A DNA stretch of 64,000 nucleotides from Chrysoperla carnea (GCF_905475395.1 NC_058340.1:67434181-67498180); one strand, 5' to 3'; counted from the stretch's first letter, positions 49,701 to 62,366 are shown. The notes: a model not told the origin generated them from the letters alone. A program made the numbers and translations.

Positions 49701-51443
49701 CAAATCCTGGTGTATCCACAACCGTTAATGTTAAATTTACACCATTTTCCTTTAATAATACACGACTAGTTTCAACATTTACGGTCTTTTTTATTCGTTG
49801 TGATGGACCTGGAAATTCTGCACCTGGTTCTGATTGATAAATATCCGTTAAGAACATTGAATTGATCAGTGTTGATTTTCCTAAGCCGGATTCACCTAAT
49901 AAATTAAATAACAGATTAATAATTTTTGTCATTTTACATAAAAAAATTTAATTCCGCCCGAAGATACTTGAGAAAAATATCGTAGATACTTAAAAAAAAT
50001 TTTTTGGCTGTGGCAAATATTATAAAAATATACGAGGTGGACCAACAAAACTCATGAATTTTACTTACCTACAACCATTAATGTAAATTCAAATCCTCGT
50101 TTAACAGCTTTTCTGTACACTTGATTTGGTAAATTTGCAAAACCAACATAGCCATCAATTTCTTTTTGTTTAGGTCGTTCTTTAGTACCTTCTTGAGCAA
50201 GTTTTATTTGTTCTTGGGGTGGTTTTGCTGGTGGTTCTGGCGGTGTTTCATTTTTTATCGATACTCGTGATAATTTATTTGTGTCCTATACAAAAATTAG
50301 TTATTATTATGTTCTTGAAATTTAAACGTAATTTTGATAAAATTCTGTCTATAGAGTAGCTTTCCGGAGCAAGTAATGAATGTCTCAGATGTCATGCTTG
50401 GCACACTCGGCTTCGATGAACATGAGATCTGAGACTTATAGCTTAAAATTACTTTAAAATTTTCAAAATTTGAGCATACAAGTTAACTTCAGATAGAAAA
50501 TACCAATACGATTTTTTACAGAAAAAGAAAACCGCATAAGTTCACTATCAAAATAGTATAAAAATAAAATTGCGGTTAATTAAAAATGCACTTGATTTGA
50601 ATAAATATTGATTATATTAAAAGAAAAAGAAAACAAAATTAACTTACAACATTATCAATGGTTGCGGTTTTCTTCATAATTGAATTTTTAACATCAGTTG
50701 TTGTATTGGTGGTTGGTGCTGCTGTTGAATTTGTAAAATTACTTGATGGTGATGATTCTGATTTGAAGAATAATTCTCGTTTACTTTGAATCTACAATTA
50801 AAAAAATACCATTTATAGCAAATAACACGTTTATTGGTAGAATAGAGGTGAAGATTAATTGGTAAAAGAAACAATTAGTTATTTCTAATTAAGGTTGTCT
50901 TGGAACGAAAACGGAGTGGAGTAAGAAAGTTAAAACAAATTTGGTAACCAAGAACTCAAGAAAAAAATTAAACAGTCCAATTTTCTTAGAATTTCACCTC
51001 GGAGTCTAACGGAATAAGCTGGATATTAGTACAAATCTTTATTTTGATAGAACAAATGTAGTCTCAAAAGCCATATATGGTCACATGTCAGCGTTCTTAG
51101 ATATTCCAGGTCAAAAGTGGCAAAAATTAGTTTTTTGAGAATATCTCGTTTCCTTTGCCTTCAATCGTATTTATATTTATTATTAATTTTTATTGCTTAC
51201 ACCTTTATCTCGTGATGAAAGAAATTCTCACAATTTCTGAAGGACTTGTAAATCAAAAAAAAGTAAGTTAACTAGAAGGTTACACTTACCGAAGAGGTAG
51301 TTGTTGAATTATTTGTGGAATTAATAACGGTGTCATTTCCATTTGTCTGATTTCCATTCGACATGTTTTGATTGGGTGGTGTACCAGTACTATTTTGATC
51401 AATTAATCTCTGTCGGAGAGCCAATCGATCTAAACTTGCCAGC
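43709..51443 (-). CDS. pnut: Septin Peanut (Septin-7 class), nine coding exons, 5' exon missing
   Basis: GTP-binding cortical filament subunit used in cytokinesis. Exons: 51290-51443, 50648-50791, 50069-50285, 49423-49895, 48844-49039, 48405-48570, 46724-46817, 46264-46462, 43709-43752, all in phase. A Ser/Thr/Asn-rich N-terminus precedes [20 protein letters not shown] and [11 protein letters not shown]. The G domain has P-loop GESGLGKST, switch [15 protein letters not shown] and AKAD (exon 4). The septin unique element follows ([43 protein letters not shown]). The C-terminal coiled coil spans [10 protein letters not shown] to [10 protein letters not shown]. The closing [13 protein letters not shown] matches the fly protein and the terminal exon adds a Lys-rich tail ending KKGLF, also like the fly protein. 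The first exon exports 2 bases into the exon at 51443 (phase 2), and no candidate with an ATG was convincing, so the start is unknown. Confidence 0.93.
45314..45454. mobile_element. Short MITE with ~45-bp inverted repeats in the last septin intron
   Basis: Left arm acaggtgcgccatcttttat and gtcggtatgtcaacattgaa pair with right arm ttcaatgtttacaaatcgac and ataaaagacggtgcaccctg. About 140 bp in all, with a short unique loop. No ORF. The acagggtgcaccatc-type end is common in insects. Confidence 0.75.
46235..46462 (-). CDS. pnut: Read-through form of the penultimate Peanut exon (alternative C-terminus)
   Basis: If the donor at 46263-46262 is not used, the frame continues from LEAN through SKEWVKYRR to a TGA at 46235-46237. 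This gives a tail without the Lys-rich KKGLF end. Both ends are compatible with the sequence; which is expressed cannot be seen. The acceptor of this exon (attttaaaaag) has a poor pyrimidine tract. Confidence 0.5.
   Translation of the reverse strand, partial: VKEKKQKLKDSENELTRRNEQTKKQLEQQAKDLEEKRRQFELEKSSWERENNVSLEELRRKSLEANSKEWVKYRR
47035..47650 (-). pseudogene. LINE (jockey/I-like) RNase H and C-terminus remnant in septin intron
   Basis: On the minus strand, RNase H fragments are visible: [41 protein letters not shown] and [17 protein letters not shown], then a shortened end with [14 protein letters not shown] and the 3'UTR sequence cggtatcacaacggacc. Frameshifts and a deletion of the CCHC region make it non-functional. 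Same family as 25675-26262, same strand as the host gene, between exons ending at 48405 and starting at 46817. Confidence 0.85.
48059..48239. mobile_element. 181-bp MITE with perfect 15-bp inverted repeats in septin intron
   Basis: ccttagtagaacgtt at 48059 and aacgttctactaagg ending at 48239. The interior is non-coding. It sits about 165 bp downstream of the exon whose 3' boundary is 48405. Confidence 0.75.
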
Positions 51444-53184
51444 CTAAAATAAAAAAAAAAAAAATTTATCATTAATCAAAATTTATCGGAATAGAAAGAC
51501 ACAAAATTACAATTATTGGAAACAGAAAATTAATTTTAACAATGGACTTTTACGATTATGATTTATAATCGATACTGAAATAAGTTTAATCAATGTAAAA
51601 TATTTTTTTCGCTTCAAAAAGCCACAAAATTACAATTTAATAAAAACAAGAAAATCAATTTTAACAATTAACTCATATATTAATAGCAATACGCGCGCTA
51701 TGCGATTGTGATTTAATCGTTCTAATACAACATCAACAACCGATACTCGAATAAAGTTTAATCGGTATCGAACATTTTGGCTTCAATCACATACAAACAA
51801 TCTTTATAAAAACATCTGTAACAGACATTCTTTTACACTTTTAAACAAAATAAAAACTAAAAAAAAATGGTATTCTCATGAATAGTTTTAAAAGTTTATA
51901 GTTGAATCCATTTAAAATGAATAGTCAACCGCAGCCAATTAAAATCAATTATTAATTGATTTATTTCATCAATTAAAAACATATTTTGTGATTATTAATT
52001 TTAATGAATTGGCTACGACTGCGATCGTGATGAGTCGACAAAGACAATTGCAGATTTTTGCACATAGGATAAACAAGAATGAATTATTATAATCTTAATA
52101 AATTAAAATCAAAGCAGCTTTTGATTTTAAGATATCTAATAAATTTTAAACTCCTTCAGGACTTTTATATTTAAAAAAAAGATATTCCTTTTAAAGGACT
52201 TATTTACAAGCAAATACAAGCGGAAGGCATTAGTGTTAAAAATACTTTAGTATAGTGCAAACACTGTAGCAAGTTTAGCTTTCAGGATCTTAAGGTAGTG
52301 CGAGCACCAAGGCAATTTTAGATTTAAGGTTGAAATTATTTGTACCTTACTTGCAACTTTGATGATGAATTTTGTTATAACTTCATGAATGTAGACGAAA
52401 AATAAGAATAAAATTTTTCGATATCTGCCTTGGTTTTCGAAATATTGAATGCTAAATAATTAAACAAAATTTTCAATTTTCGATATTTTGAAAATTACTC
52501 CAGATATCGAAAAACTTTGTTCATACTTTTCGTCTTATATTGGGGAGGAAAAAATTTAAAGAATATTTAGGTTAACATTTTTGATTATGCAAAACACGTT
52601 CGAAGTTCAGAAAAGGTTGTGGAATGCCTGGTTTCAAATAAAGTTTTTATTTAAATTTTTATTGAGTTTTTTATTTCAATTTTTAAGGTAGATTTTTTAT
52701 CAGAATTTTTATCGCTTAAATATATTAAATTTCTGCCATTTGGATTGGTTAGTTATGGTCAATTGCATAATATTTCATTTAAAAATCCATTGTTTTTTTT
52801 TAATACAATTATCAAGTGAAAATCTTAAAATAATTAAAATACTTGTTTATCAAATTTCCATTATTTAAATAACTTAATTTACATTCCATAAAAAAATTTC
52901 CAAACAATATTTCATATTTTCCATTGCATATTACCATTAAAAAAGTGTAATAAAATTTGAAAATTTTTTTAATATAATTATAATAATTATTTTATTCGGT
53001 AAATAAAAATTTATTCACGGTACAGTCATATCTTTTCTCTCTTTTTTATCCTTTTGCAAAGGAATTTAGCTTTACTATTATTATTTGTAACGACCTCCAT
53101 ATACAAGTAATAACATAATATTTAATAAACGTCCCTAAAATCACTGGCCGATTAAATAATGGAACAACTTTTTAGGTTCTGAGG
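51444..53184. other. Intron or 5' flank of the septin gene
   Basis: The acceptor at 51444-51445 shows that an intron begins here and that at least one exon lies further right. AT-rich; no donor plus ATG exon ending in phase 2 was convincing. The pair of blocks 52390-52450 and 52480-52540 (cgatatctgccttggttttcg with gaaaattactccagatatcg) is a weak inverted repeat. Confidence 0.45.
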
Positions 53185-53485
53185 CCGTAAACCTTTTAAT
53201 TCGGGTGCCAGCTATTATATTCCTGAATATCTACATTTTTTTCTTGTTCTAATAAGAAGTTAAATGAAAAACAAATGTGAAAATCAAATTCTGTGGCATC
53301 TGACATCCAACAACAAAGTCCGACACTTTCCGGGAAAACTTTCAAAGTCGGACTACGGAAATGCAGTTTTCTTGAATGTTGGAGTAGATTTTTACATTTG
53401 GTTTTGATTTATCTTCTTATTAGAATACGACAAAAAGCAAATATTCCGGGTCCAGAACTTTAATGGCCTTGCTCAGTATTGTCGC
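53185..53485. mobile_element. Foldback element, ~300 bp
   Basis: The left arm around 53222-53300 (tgttctaataagaagttaaa, caaatgtgaaaatcaaattc) pairs with the right arm around 53370-53445 (gatttatcttcttattagaa). The outer parts (gaggccgtaaaccttttaat and ctttaatggccttgctcag) also pair. The centre has its own hairpin, agtccgac...gtcggact. Non-coding. Confidence 0.65.
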
Positions 53486-55051
53486 ATTATGTCCACATTT
53501 TCGACTTTTTAGAAATAATTCAAAAAATGTATGTAAGTTTATCCCTACAAGCCTTAGGTTAATATTACTAAGCCAGATTTGACCTTATATGTCAAACAGA
53601 CACAGATCACTTCATCTATGTCTATCATATTCGAAAATGGGAAAAAATATCTAAAATAAATTTTTCTTAAGAAAAAAACCTTAAAACTTGTCTTTTTGGA
53701 ATCTACTATCTAGGAAAAACGTTTTGATCAGTGAACGAACCTTTTTCATGATACACAGTGCATAGAGGTCGTATGAGTATTAAAATTCGATTTTTATATT
53801 TTAAAAGTAATAAATATTCTAGTTATCTTCATAATAAGTAATTATATTATTATAATAATACGTCATCATCTATGCAGTTAATTAATTAATTGTAATAAGT
53901 CTTTTAACAATAAATTTAATAATTGTTATAAAGTAAAACCTTGAAGCATTTTTATTAAACAAAAAAATTTATATTAAAAATTCTATTTTGTATTATTATT
54001 ATTATAAGATTTATTTCATTTGTTTGTTAATCATGCAATTCTTTTCTATATTTTCCAAAACGATTTGGCAACATTGACAAAATTATCTTAGTAATATTTT
54101 GAATTTTATTAGTGATAATTTATTTTAATAAATAGAATTGAAAAATATTATTCTATTCAATTTAACTGATTTGGCGAGGTTGCGAATTTTTTTATTAGAG
54201 ATTGTTTAAAAGTTTTTCTATCAGTGATTTCAGTTTAGGAATAACGAGTGCCGTTTGTTGTAATTTTCTTTCTAGGAAAATACACGATTGAAAGATGATC
54301 CTAAGAAAACGTTTTTTTCTTGAGTTTAAATTAAAAACCATTGAAATGCGTTTCTCTGCTCGTTGACTACAAATGAGAAGTCTCCATTGCGGTCACATGG
54401 AATTTATTTCATGAATCATAGTCTAAACAAGATAACTAGGGATTCCAAAATATGGGAAAAGATTAATTTGATGCCTTTTGGATCCCGAAAAGACATCGTA
54501 CAGAAAATCTATTAATCATTTTTTCGCTTCGTGGTAAACACAAGTAGCTGTAAATATGACTCTTTCTCAATTACACACGTGATTTCAATGAGTCAGCGAC
54601 GCCAAAGGAATTTTGACAGTTTACGGACAGTGCGGGTAAACTGGAGCGTGTGTGCCAGCCGTTGCAGCCCAAACTATAAAGGCGTAGCAAGCTGCACAGG
54701 TGGTCGGAGAAAAATCGAAATTTAATTATTTCTATATGCGCAGGCGTGTAGACCTAAAATCCGGTATATTATAGCATTTGTGTTCTCTAGCCTACACAAG
54801 TATACTTTTCCAGTTTGCTTGATAGGTATACCTTAACGTGTGTGGCGGGTCAAGGTCTATTTGAATTATATATATATCTCAAAAAGAAAGAGGCACCGCT
54901 CTGTCAGTTGCAGAGATAATGGCATGCAGAGACAGTGAAAAGCTTATACTCAATAAATGGGTTAAATTGAGGCTTGGGCGATTAAACGTACTTATGTATT
55001 GTATTTTACATTTATATTGCTGATCGAAACTTGATACTAGAAACAGCCTGA
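53486..55051. other. Mostly gene-free, with a GC-richer island at 54530-54860
   Basis: AT-rich except 54530-54725, where CpG-containing sequence is concentrated (cagtgcgggtaaactggagc, ataaaggcgtagcaagctgc). It includes a TATAAAG on the plus strand. It may be the promoter or 5'UTR of the septin gene or part of a transposon; no ORF with a recognisable domain. Confidence 0.35.
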
Positions 55052-55372
55052 GCTGATAGACACAGATTAGAAATACTTAATATTGCTGACCTGGAAGGAA
55101 AATGGCACTGTGTAGTGAGTTGTATCAGTGCCAATCCAAGGGACGAGCAACATTTAGCACGTAACGAAATCATTAGATATATCTCTGTTTGTGGATACAG
55201 ACTACTAATGCGTGATACCAACTTAATTAATAGAAAAATTTTGAGCCAAACATCGCACAATTTATTAAGCACATATTTTTTGAAGGACGTATTATTGAAA
55301 ATTGTATTTTGGTATAAATTCCATCAAGTATTAATAAAAAGAGAAGCAAATAACATCTTTCACATATTTTAA
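55052..55372 (+). pseudogene. Open frame with weak OTU-protease-like pattern, probably a transposon remnant
   Basis: A 106-codon open stretch following a stop reads LEGKWHCVVSCIS, then DEQHLARNEIIRYIS. The spacing of a Cys after a short aromatic stretch and a downstream H-x2-R-x3-I-x2-Y-I helix is reminiscent of OTU cysteine proteases, which occur in some transposons. The usual DG before the Cys is absent, the catalytic His was not located, and no splice or start context supports a host gene. Identification is speculative. Confidence 0.2.
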
Positions 55373-55737
55373 CGATTTTTTTTTTTGTTAAAGTTCGAAA
55401 AGACCTTGTAGACATATTATTTTTATAGTCGTATTTATTTCAGTAAGGTCGTTGCATTATCAAATATTTGTTGTACATCATTTAAAAATATTTTTATACT
55501 GTTGAGTACACGCGTGAAGCACTGATTATTTTCAAATTAAGTATTTACGTGTATTTATAGTGTGCAACAATTCATCATATATATTATCTGCGTTTATACA
55601 TTATTTATGATTTTTGTATAATTGTTTTTATTCAATTAAATGATTTTATCAGTGAAATAATATTAGTTATGAAATTCCCGTTGGGAAATTACAGTTATAT
55701 AAATTCGTAAATAATTAAGAACTATCATACCCATTCA

Positions 55738-55862
55738 TCCTTATATATTATAAATGTAAAAGTAAGAATGTTTGTTTGTTTGTTACGCTTTCACGCAAAA
55801 ACTGGCGAATGCATTTGAATGCAACTGTACAGCAATATAGCTCATATATCAGAATAACACAT
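55738..55862 (+). repeat. Interspersed repeat family M (copy 2)
   Basis: ccttatatattataaatgta, tttgtttgtttgttacgctt, tcacgcaaaaactggcgaat, catatatcagaataacac. Reverse complement of the copy at 11835. Confidence 0.7.
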
Positions 55863-55884
55863 GAGATATTATTTATAAAGATAT

Positions 55885-56170
55885 ACTTAAAAGTAAAAAA
55901 ATCGGATGCATTTGACGACTGGTCGAATAGGTCGGATTAAAATTACCCCATCCACCGAGTTTTATCAAATTCCAAAACAAATTTTTTTTGTTGCGTTTTT
56001 CCCGATTTTTTCAAATTAAGTATTTATCCTTTAAAAAAATTGCAAAAAATCGAGAAATTTTTGTTGTCTATTTCGATAAAACTCAGTATATAAGGTAATT
56101 TCGACTCAAAAAGTACAAAAATCGGGTGTATTTGATGACTGGTCGAATAGTTTTTGAGATACGGACTACC
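55885..56170 (+). repeat. Tandem family T, single partial copy
   Basis: Matches the units at 24060-24690: atttgacgactggtcgaata, aattaccccatccaccgagt, aaattgcaaaaaatcgagaa, actcaaaaagtacaaaaatc. A single copy, lying directly after family M. Confidence 0.7.
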
Positions 56171-58424
56171 GTCCAGTCAAAAAGTTTTGGACTAATACTA
56201 TCATTCAGTGCATTGACTGTGCTATGACTATTATACATATACCATATATTATTTTCACAAGACTGTAGTTACTCACTATTATATATTCTATACGTATACA
56301 CACACATACTTTGATATATACCTTTACCATTAGTTTTTATATGCTTTCCACAAAAATTATCGCTAAAACGAGTTATTTATTTAAGTTTTTTATCGAAACT
56401 ATATGGTAAATAATTTTTATTTTTTTTTATATATTTTCTAAATATAGTATTCTACATTATATTAGTTTTTCATAGAGATGGTGGACGTCATTCATTGGTA
56501 AATAAATATAATATTTGTAAATTTGTGTATTTTTATACACTTCTCCCATGTACACGTACAAATTGCGTCACTTTTAATTGCTAATATCTCATGTATGGCA
56601 TGGTAAATCATCTTCTAATTTTAACAGCAAGTGTATTATGAATTAAATATTTTATATTCTGAGTTTTGAGAAATTCTTGGAATATCAGTTTCGTGTAGGT
56701 ACTACCTTAAACTAACATAAAAAATATTATAATTCAAAGTTAAATTTTACAACTAATTAATCGTTATCTTAAATGAATCATTCTTCAATAATTTTTATGT
56801 TAAATATAAATAAATATTTGTTAATTTTTATCAGAATGAAATTTTAGTTTTATAAAAAAAACTATCCACAAAAAAATTTAAAACATAAACAAATGTATAT
56901 TTTCTTTAATCAACAACAATTATTATCGATTACAACGCAATAATCAATAACAATTATTTATTAATTACCACGCACAAAAAAAAAACTTTAAATAGTAATA
57001 TAATTTTGGTTTAGGTTTATTATCTTGAAGGTAATTACTAACATTTTAAATTTTTTAAATTAGTCACAAAGTAATTTTTAATGACTAAATAATCATTTTA
57101 CCAAAGTATAATAGTTTTTAGGTATAATAGATTAAAACGTATGACATACATTCCACAAAATTTATTATAGAATTTTCAAAAAAATATATTTCTTCTTTAA
57201 AAAACTTTTAAATAAAAAATACTTTATAGGAACAAGCTTTTATTGTACTAAAAAGTAGAAAATAATCTTAGGAGTCACTCATACATGCCAATTTGTAAAA
57301 GCTTGAGGTGCTCAATATCAAATTTGAACTGACAATGGGGCTGGTGAAACTAAATAAAAGCTTGTAAAAATGTAAAATATCTTAGAAATCACCCTCCTAA
57401 ATTACAAGTTGGATATGCGCATAATTTTTACATAGAAATGATGATAATTCTAGTTACGTTGATATAGAAAAATCAGGTCGAACTTTCGTTTGTTAACGAT
57501 GTTACGGAACCCTAAAATAAACCAAATGTGTTCAATAGATGAATGATTCATTCAACAAAGATATAAAAAATCATACAATGAAAGTACTATTTAGCTATTA
57601 ATAGTTTTTGCAATAGAAATGATTGTTTATATAAATTCCGTACCAAATGTGTCAGCAAGTTGGCAAAAACGTAGATTAATATGAGTAAAGTGATCCTAGC
57701 CCTTTATTTCCCGAAATGTTTGACCGAAAAATCCATAAAAATTAAGCGAAAATAGTAATTTGTGTATTTAGTAGGAAAAGCATATCGGCTGGATCAGCAA
57801 CCATAGAATTCCTACGATCCTATAATCCAATGTGGTGAACCGATACGGGAAAATTACTTTTCTCGTCTAAGACGGGAAAATGTATCGTACAAAAATATAT
57901 ACAAAAAAATTTCCTGCAATCAAAACGCTACTTGAAACTGTCTTTGGTGAATGAAAATTGATGTCTGATCGATGTATTGATTTAATTTATATTCTTAGAA
58001 TATACCTACTAATCTTTAGTTTCTTGGAAACCAAGGAAAAACCTGATTCATTTTAAATACTCATCATAAAATAATATTAGTTAATTAATATTCATGAATT
58101 GCAAATGAGTTCACCTTAATTAACAAAATATTTCACTCCAGTAACATACATCAGTGACAAATTCAAAGTAGTGTTGTACTGATTCACTTGATTCAGCAAT
58201 TGAATTATTTAAATCTTTTTATACTAGGTAAGGCTATTTTACTATGCTTATTAGTAGTAAATCTACCTTGAGCAATTGGTTTGAAGATGCTTTGAGTTTC
58301 CGACTCCATCGGAAGTGATTTATCCACCAGATCTATTCCCTTAACTGGGAAAAGTAAGGACACTTTAAATTAGAAATATGTATTTAATTTGTTATAAGGA
58401 ACAACTTCCTCTATCTTTTTTTAG
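56171..58424. other. Gene-free stretch
   Basis: AT-rich; no supported gene. 57500-57512 (acggaaccctaaaa) is a short retroposon-tail motif shared with 7495. Confidence 0.4.
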
Positions 58425-58682
58425 TCAACAGAACGAATAAAATCTTTCCGATTGAAATCGAAGCTTCAAATTGCTAATAAAAAAATAAAAAACAAGGCTC
58501 ATATCCTTGATATTATGTCGAAATATTCGCACGAATTGAGATATTTGAAGGGATCAATTTTTAAATCAAAGTTTCTCAATGCACCACTAATTAACAAAGA
58601 AATTAAGAGAAATACATTATTATTGCTTTCTCTCGTGGGAGAAACAATGCATAAAAATAAATATACTTTATTTTTAGTGTAA
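58425..58682 (+). pseudogene. P-element/THAP-transposase-like coiled-coil remnant
   Basis: After an acceptor-like ctttttttag (58423-58424) the frame stays open for 85 codons: ERIKSFRLKSKLQIANKKIK, then KAHILDIMSKYSHELRYLKG. The basic, heptad-like stretch resembles the linker/coiled coil following the THAP domain of P-type transposases. No THAP zinc finger or catalytic domain was seen nearby. The overlapping minus frame (58499-58732) is a shadow. Weakly supported. Confidence 0.3.
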
Positions 58683-61307
58683 GAAACATTATGAATTAAA
58701 CATTTGAGAGGAATTTCCGGTGATAACAACACATGTTATGTTCAAAGTTTACTTGAACTTATCTCTTCTCAATGGTTTTTTGACGTACACTGACGATCAA
58801 AAGTTAGAAGTGATTTATGGTTAAAATTGTAGTGTGAATTGTAGTTATTTATTTTTATCGCCTAAATTTTTAAAGAATCACGGAATTGCTTGACGATCAT
58901 AGTTTTTAGGGTTCTGTTGATAAAAAAAATCCTTATAAATTTCATCACAAAACTACAAAACCTAATTTGCAATTTTTGGGAAATGGTATACCCTGTATTT
59001 CTTTATTTAATCTGCAAAAGTGGAGTTTAATTATTCTGCTCTAAAATAAAACACAATGGCTAATAACTATGAATTCACTATGAAAATTGAGTCAGTATTT
59101 CCTTTTTTTTAACAAAAATGTGTTCAAACTTTTGGCCGACAGTGTACACTTTTCTAAACCAACTTCTGTTTAATATTATTATTAGAAGTTTTTTTTATAA
59201 ATAAAACAAATATAAAAAAAATTTATAATATTTAACCAAACAAACTTCTGTAATCTAAATAATGATTATAATAAACTTTGGAGGGCCTTAATGTATCATC
59301 CATAGGGAATAATGTTTATTTGTTAAATGTTACAAAAATAATGGTGTTAATGAAATACGTCCCAGTGTTTTGAACTCTTTGATCTTGTTTAGCTTAGTGT
59401 AGCATATCATGCTATATAAGTCAGAACATTCAACCGTCTGACCGTGGGTTGTATAATATTTTGCTTGATTCCCTAGTCATAAGTACAGTTTTCCCGATCG
59501 CTTTTTATTCCGGGAAAATCAACTTTTGTAGCTTGCTAGAGTGTTGTTATAACAATAGCGCCGCAAAAATTCAAGCCCAAAATTCAATCTCTTCGGACTT
59601 AATGTGGTCGGAACGACCGTATTATCGGCTAGAGGATAAAAATATAATATTTCTATAATAGTACTTTTGAGTTTTCATTATTATTTTAGTCAAAAGTACT
59701 TTTGACCGGTTAATAGTTTTGACTGTAACATATATATTATATAAATCTGTTATGAAGGACTGGATTATTATTAAATTGACCTATTTAATGTAAATAAAGC
59801 TCTAATCAAATACATATTTGTATTTTCAAATGCTTGATCGATGTTCCTGGAATTCTCAGGCATTTTGCATTAGTTACCTGTCTGCTCCTACACTATAATA
59901 TTTAAATTAAAGAAAATAATGCGATTAAGGTTTTTTTTTTTTAAATAATATGATAGATAATTTTATGCGTGATGAATCGATAGTCACGTGCTACGAAGCA
60001 CATAGCGTAAAGTGTTGTACCTTGGGGACACAATACCCCTTATATCACTTTTCATATTCTTGGAATATATTACATTTTATGAGACAGTAATGGGCTAAGA
60101 GTTAGAGCCGAGTTTCGTGATATGTAGTTTTTCCCATGTAGTTGTAATTACGTAAAGGGAGTGGGGGAACCTTCTTCGGTAATGGCGGATAAAACCCTTT
60201 TTGCAAGGGTGGAGTATAGTTTACGTCACCTAAGAAGTGAAAATTGAAGTGGGCGGATGACTAGATCTTGTCTAAGGAGTGAAAAAAGAAAATTTAAAAA
60301 TTATCTTTTTTGTTTTGACATTTCATAAAACAGAGTGAAGGAATACAATGAAAAATACAAAGTTCGGCTCTGTCTCTTTGTCCACAAGTATGTGAAGACA
60401 AACTTTACAAACTGACATTTTTTTTATCTAACTTCATAAATAAGTATAACTTCGCCTAAACAAGTATACATTCAAAAATGACTTTAAATTGTGATCCTAG
60501 ATACAACAATTTCCCATATAATATACGTGTTTCCTTAATTAATCCCCTATTGTATGTATAATCGTTGATCACAATGTGTTGGTTATAATGAGATACAGTA
60601 TTTATTATAGATATATAATCACTACTAAGGTAGATAAATAAATGAGCAGGTATGGAATTATATAGGTATTAAAATAATAATAAAATAAAACTAAGAGGAT
60701 ATGTATTGAAAACAGTTTAGTAATTAATTTAATGTCATTAACACATGTTTTAATATTGTTGACTAATGAATATCATCATTAAATTTTTTAATTTTTATGA
60801 TCATTTAGTAGTAAATCATAACAAGCAAATGTTAATTATTTGATTATTTTTATAGTAATTAATAGATTTTAATTTACTCCTCATACATACAAGTAAATTA
60901 ATTGCAGCGTGATCAGTGGGCGAAATGTGCAATTAAATATTCATATAATAATAAATTTAATTATCCGTCAAGTGTTTGCTTATAATTTATATGTAAATTT
61001 ACAGGGCAATAATAACAAAAAAACAGAATTTGTTTCACTTTATCGAATTCCACGTTTTTCGAGATTTTGCATTGAAGATTTTGGATATAATATACTCTTT
61101 TTCAAATTTTGAGGGTGAATTTTGTTAGAACTTTAGGGAGAATTAGGAGTAAAATTTTTCAATATATACCATGTTTTTGAAATATTGATACCTAAAGATT
61201 TAGAGAAAATCACTTGTAGAAGAAATAACACACAAATGCCATTCATTTCATCACTTTAAATATAAATATTATCGAAGATAATAAATGAGAACTTTAGGAT
61301 ATATCGA
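58683..61307. other. Gene-free stretch
   Basis: AT-rich; no motif-bearing ORF. A short GC-richer segment at 60145-60260 (gggagtgggggaaccttctt) may be a transposon fragment. The 60600-60900 region is especially AT-rich. Confidence 0.4.
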
Positions 61308-61566
61308 AATAAATTTCGATTTTCGCCCCAATTTCGTAGATAAGTTTTTGATATTTTATAAATACGTATTTCGACTACCAAGTAGTCATCATCAGTAGTT
61401 CTTTGGTGTGCAGTCCGCCACCAAATTAGCAAAGAGAAATGTTCATAATAAGAGTAATCACGACTAGCTAATTTTTACTGATGATGACTATTTGGTAGTC
61501 TAAATACGTATTTATAAAATACAAAAAATTGATCTAGGAAATTGGGGCGAAAATCGAAATTTATCC
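61308..61566. mobile_element. Foldback MITE with ~95-bp arms
   Basis: The left arm runs aatttcgattttcgccccaa, attttataaatacgtatttc, gactaccaagtagtcatcat (61311-61403). The right arm is its near-perfect inverse (about 61470-61562: gatgatgactatttggtagt, attggggcgaaaatcgaaat). The loop is ~65 bp and contains no ORF. The inner tcatcatcagta/tactgatgatga motif is found in repeats of many animals. Confidence 0.85.
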
Positions 61567-62366
61567 CTTTAAATGTATTTTATGGAAAAACAAATGCCAC
61601 TTTGTTATAATTTAATTTTCTTTACAGAAAAATATTTGTCATACTTTTACCTCATGACTATAAGTTTTCCAAATTAATCTTAAGAAAATTAACCGTCGAT
61701 CGATTAACATCGATTAACAGTCTGATTTCATAGATTTGGTTCTTTTTTTCTCTACTCGTAATTAATTACCATTCTGAAGAGTACATGAGTTAATCGAGTA
61801 CATAGGAAATTTTACATTATACATAGAAAAGCGCCAATAGAAAGTGATCCAAAAATGAATTTTACATAGAAAAGCACCCATAAAAAGTATTTCGAAGAAT
61901 GAAAAACGCTAGTTTTATGTCAAATGAAGATTTTGAAAGAGAAAAACACAGGCATGAGAATTTTGTGTTTTAAAAGTAAATAAAAATAAATAATTGTTAA
62001 TCTTATAATTAATTAATTATTACCTTTAAGAAACAATGAAAAATATTTGTGTAACACCTTTTTTTTAAAAACTACAATTTATAAGAAAAATTTAATAAAA
62101 TTAATTTAGCACATTAAAATTAATTAGTAATTAATTAAACTCTTTTTATTATTATATTACAATTAATTATATAAATTACTTAACAACAATATAGTAATTA
62201 TTAAGATACTTATGGTGTTCTACTATTACTATTATTAAACTCCGGAAAATAGTAACTACAATTACATCATAAGGAAGTACTATTAACTACAGACTCTTTC
62301 TCCACTTATGTTTCAAATAGTGAATAGTTTTTAAAGCAGTATTTTTTTTGCAGTTTTAGTGGTTGT

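Noticed and set aside
49592..49837. 81-codon plus-strand frame
   Set aside because: Antisense to the septin GTPase exon 49423-49895.
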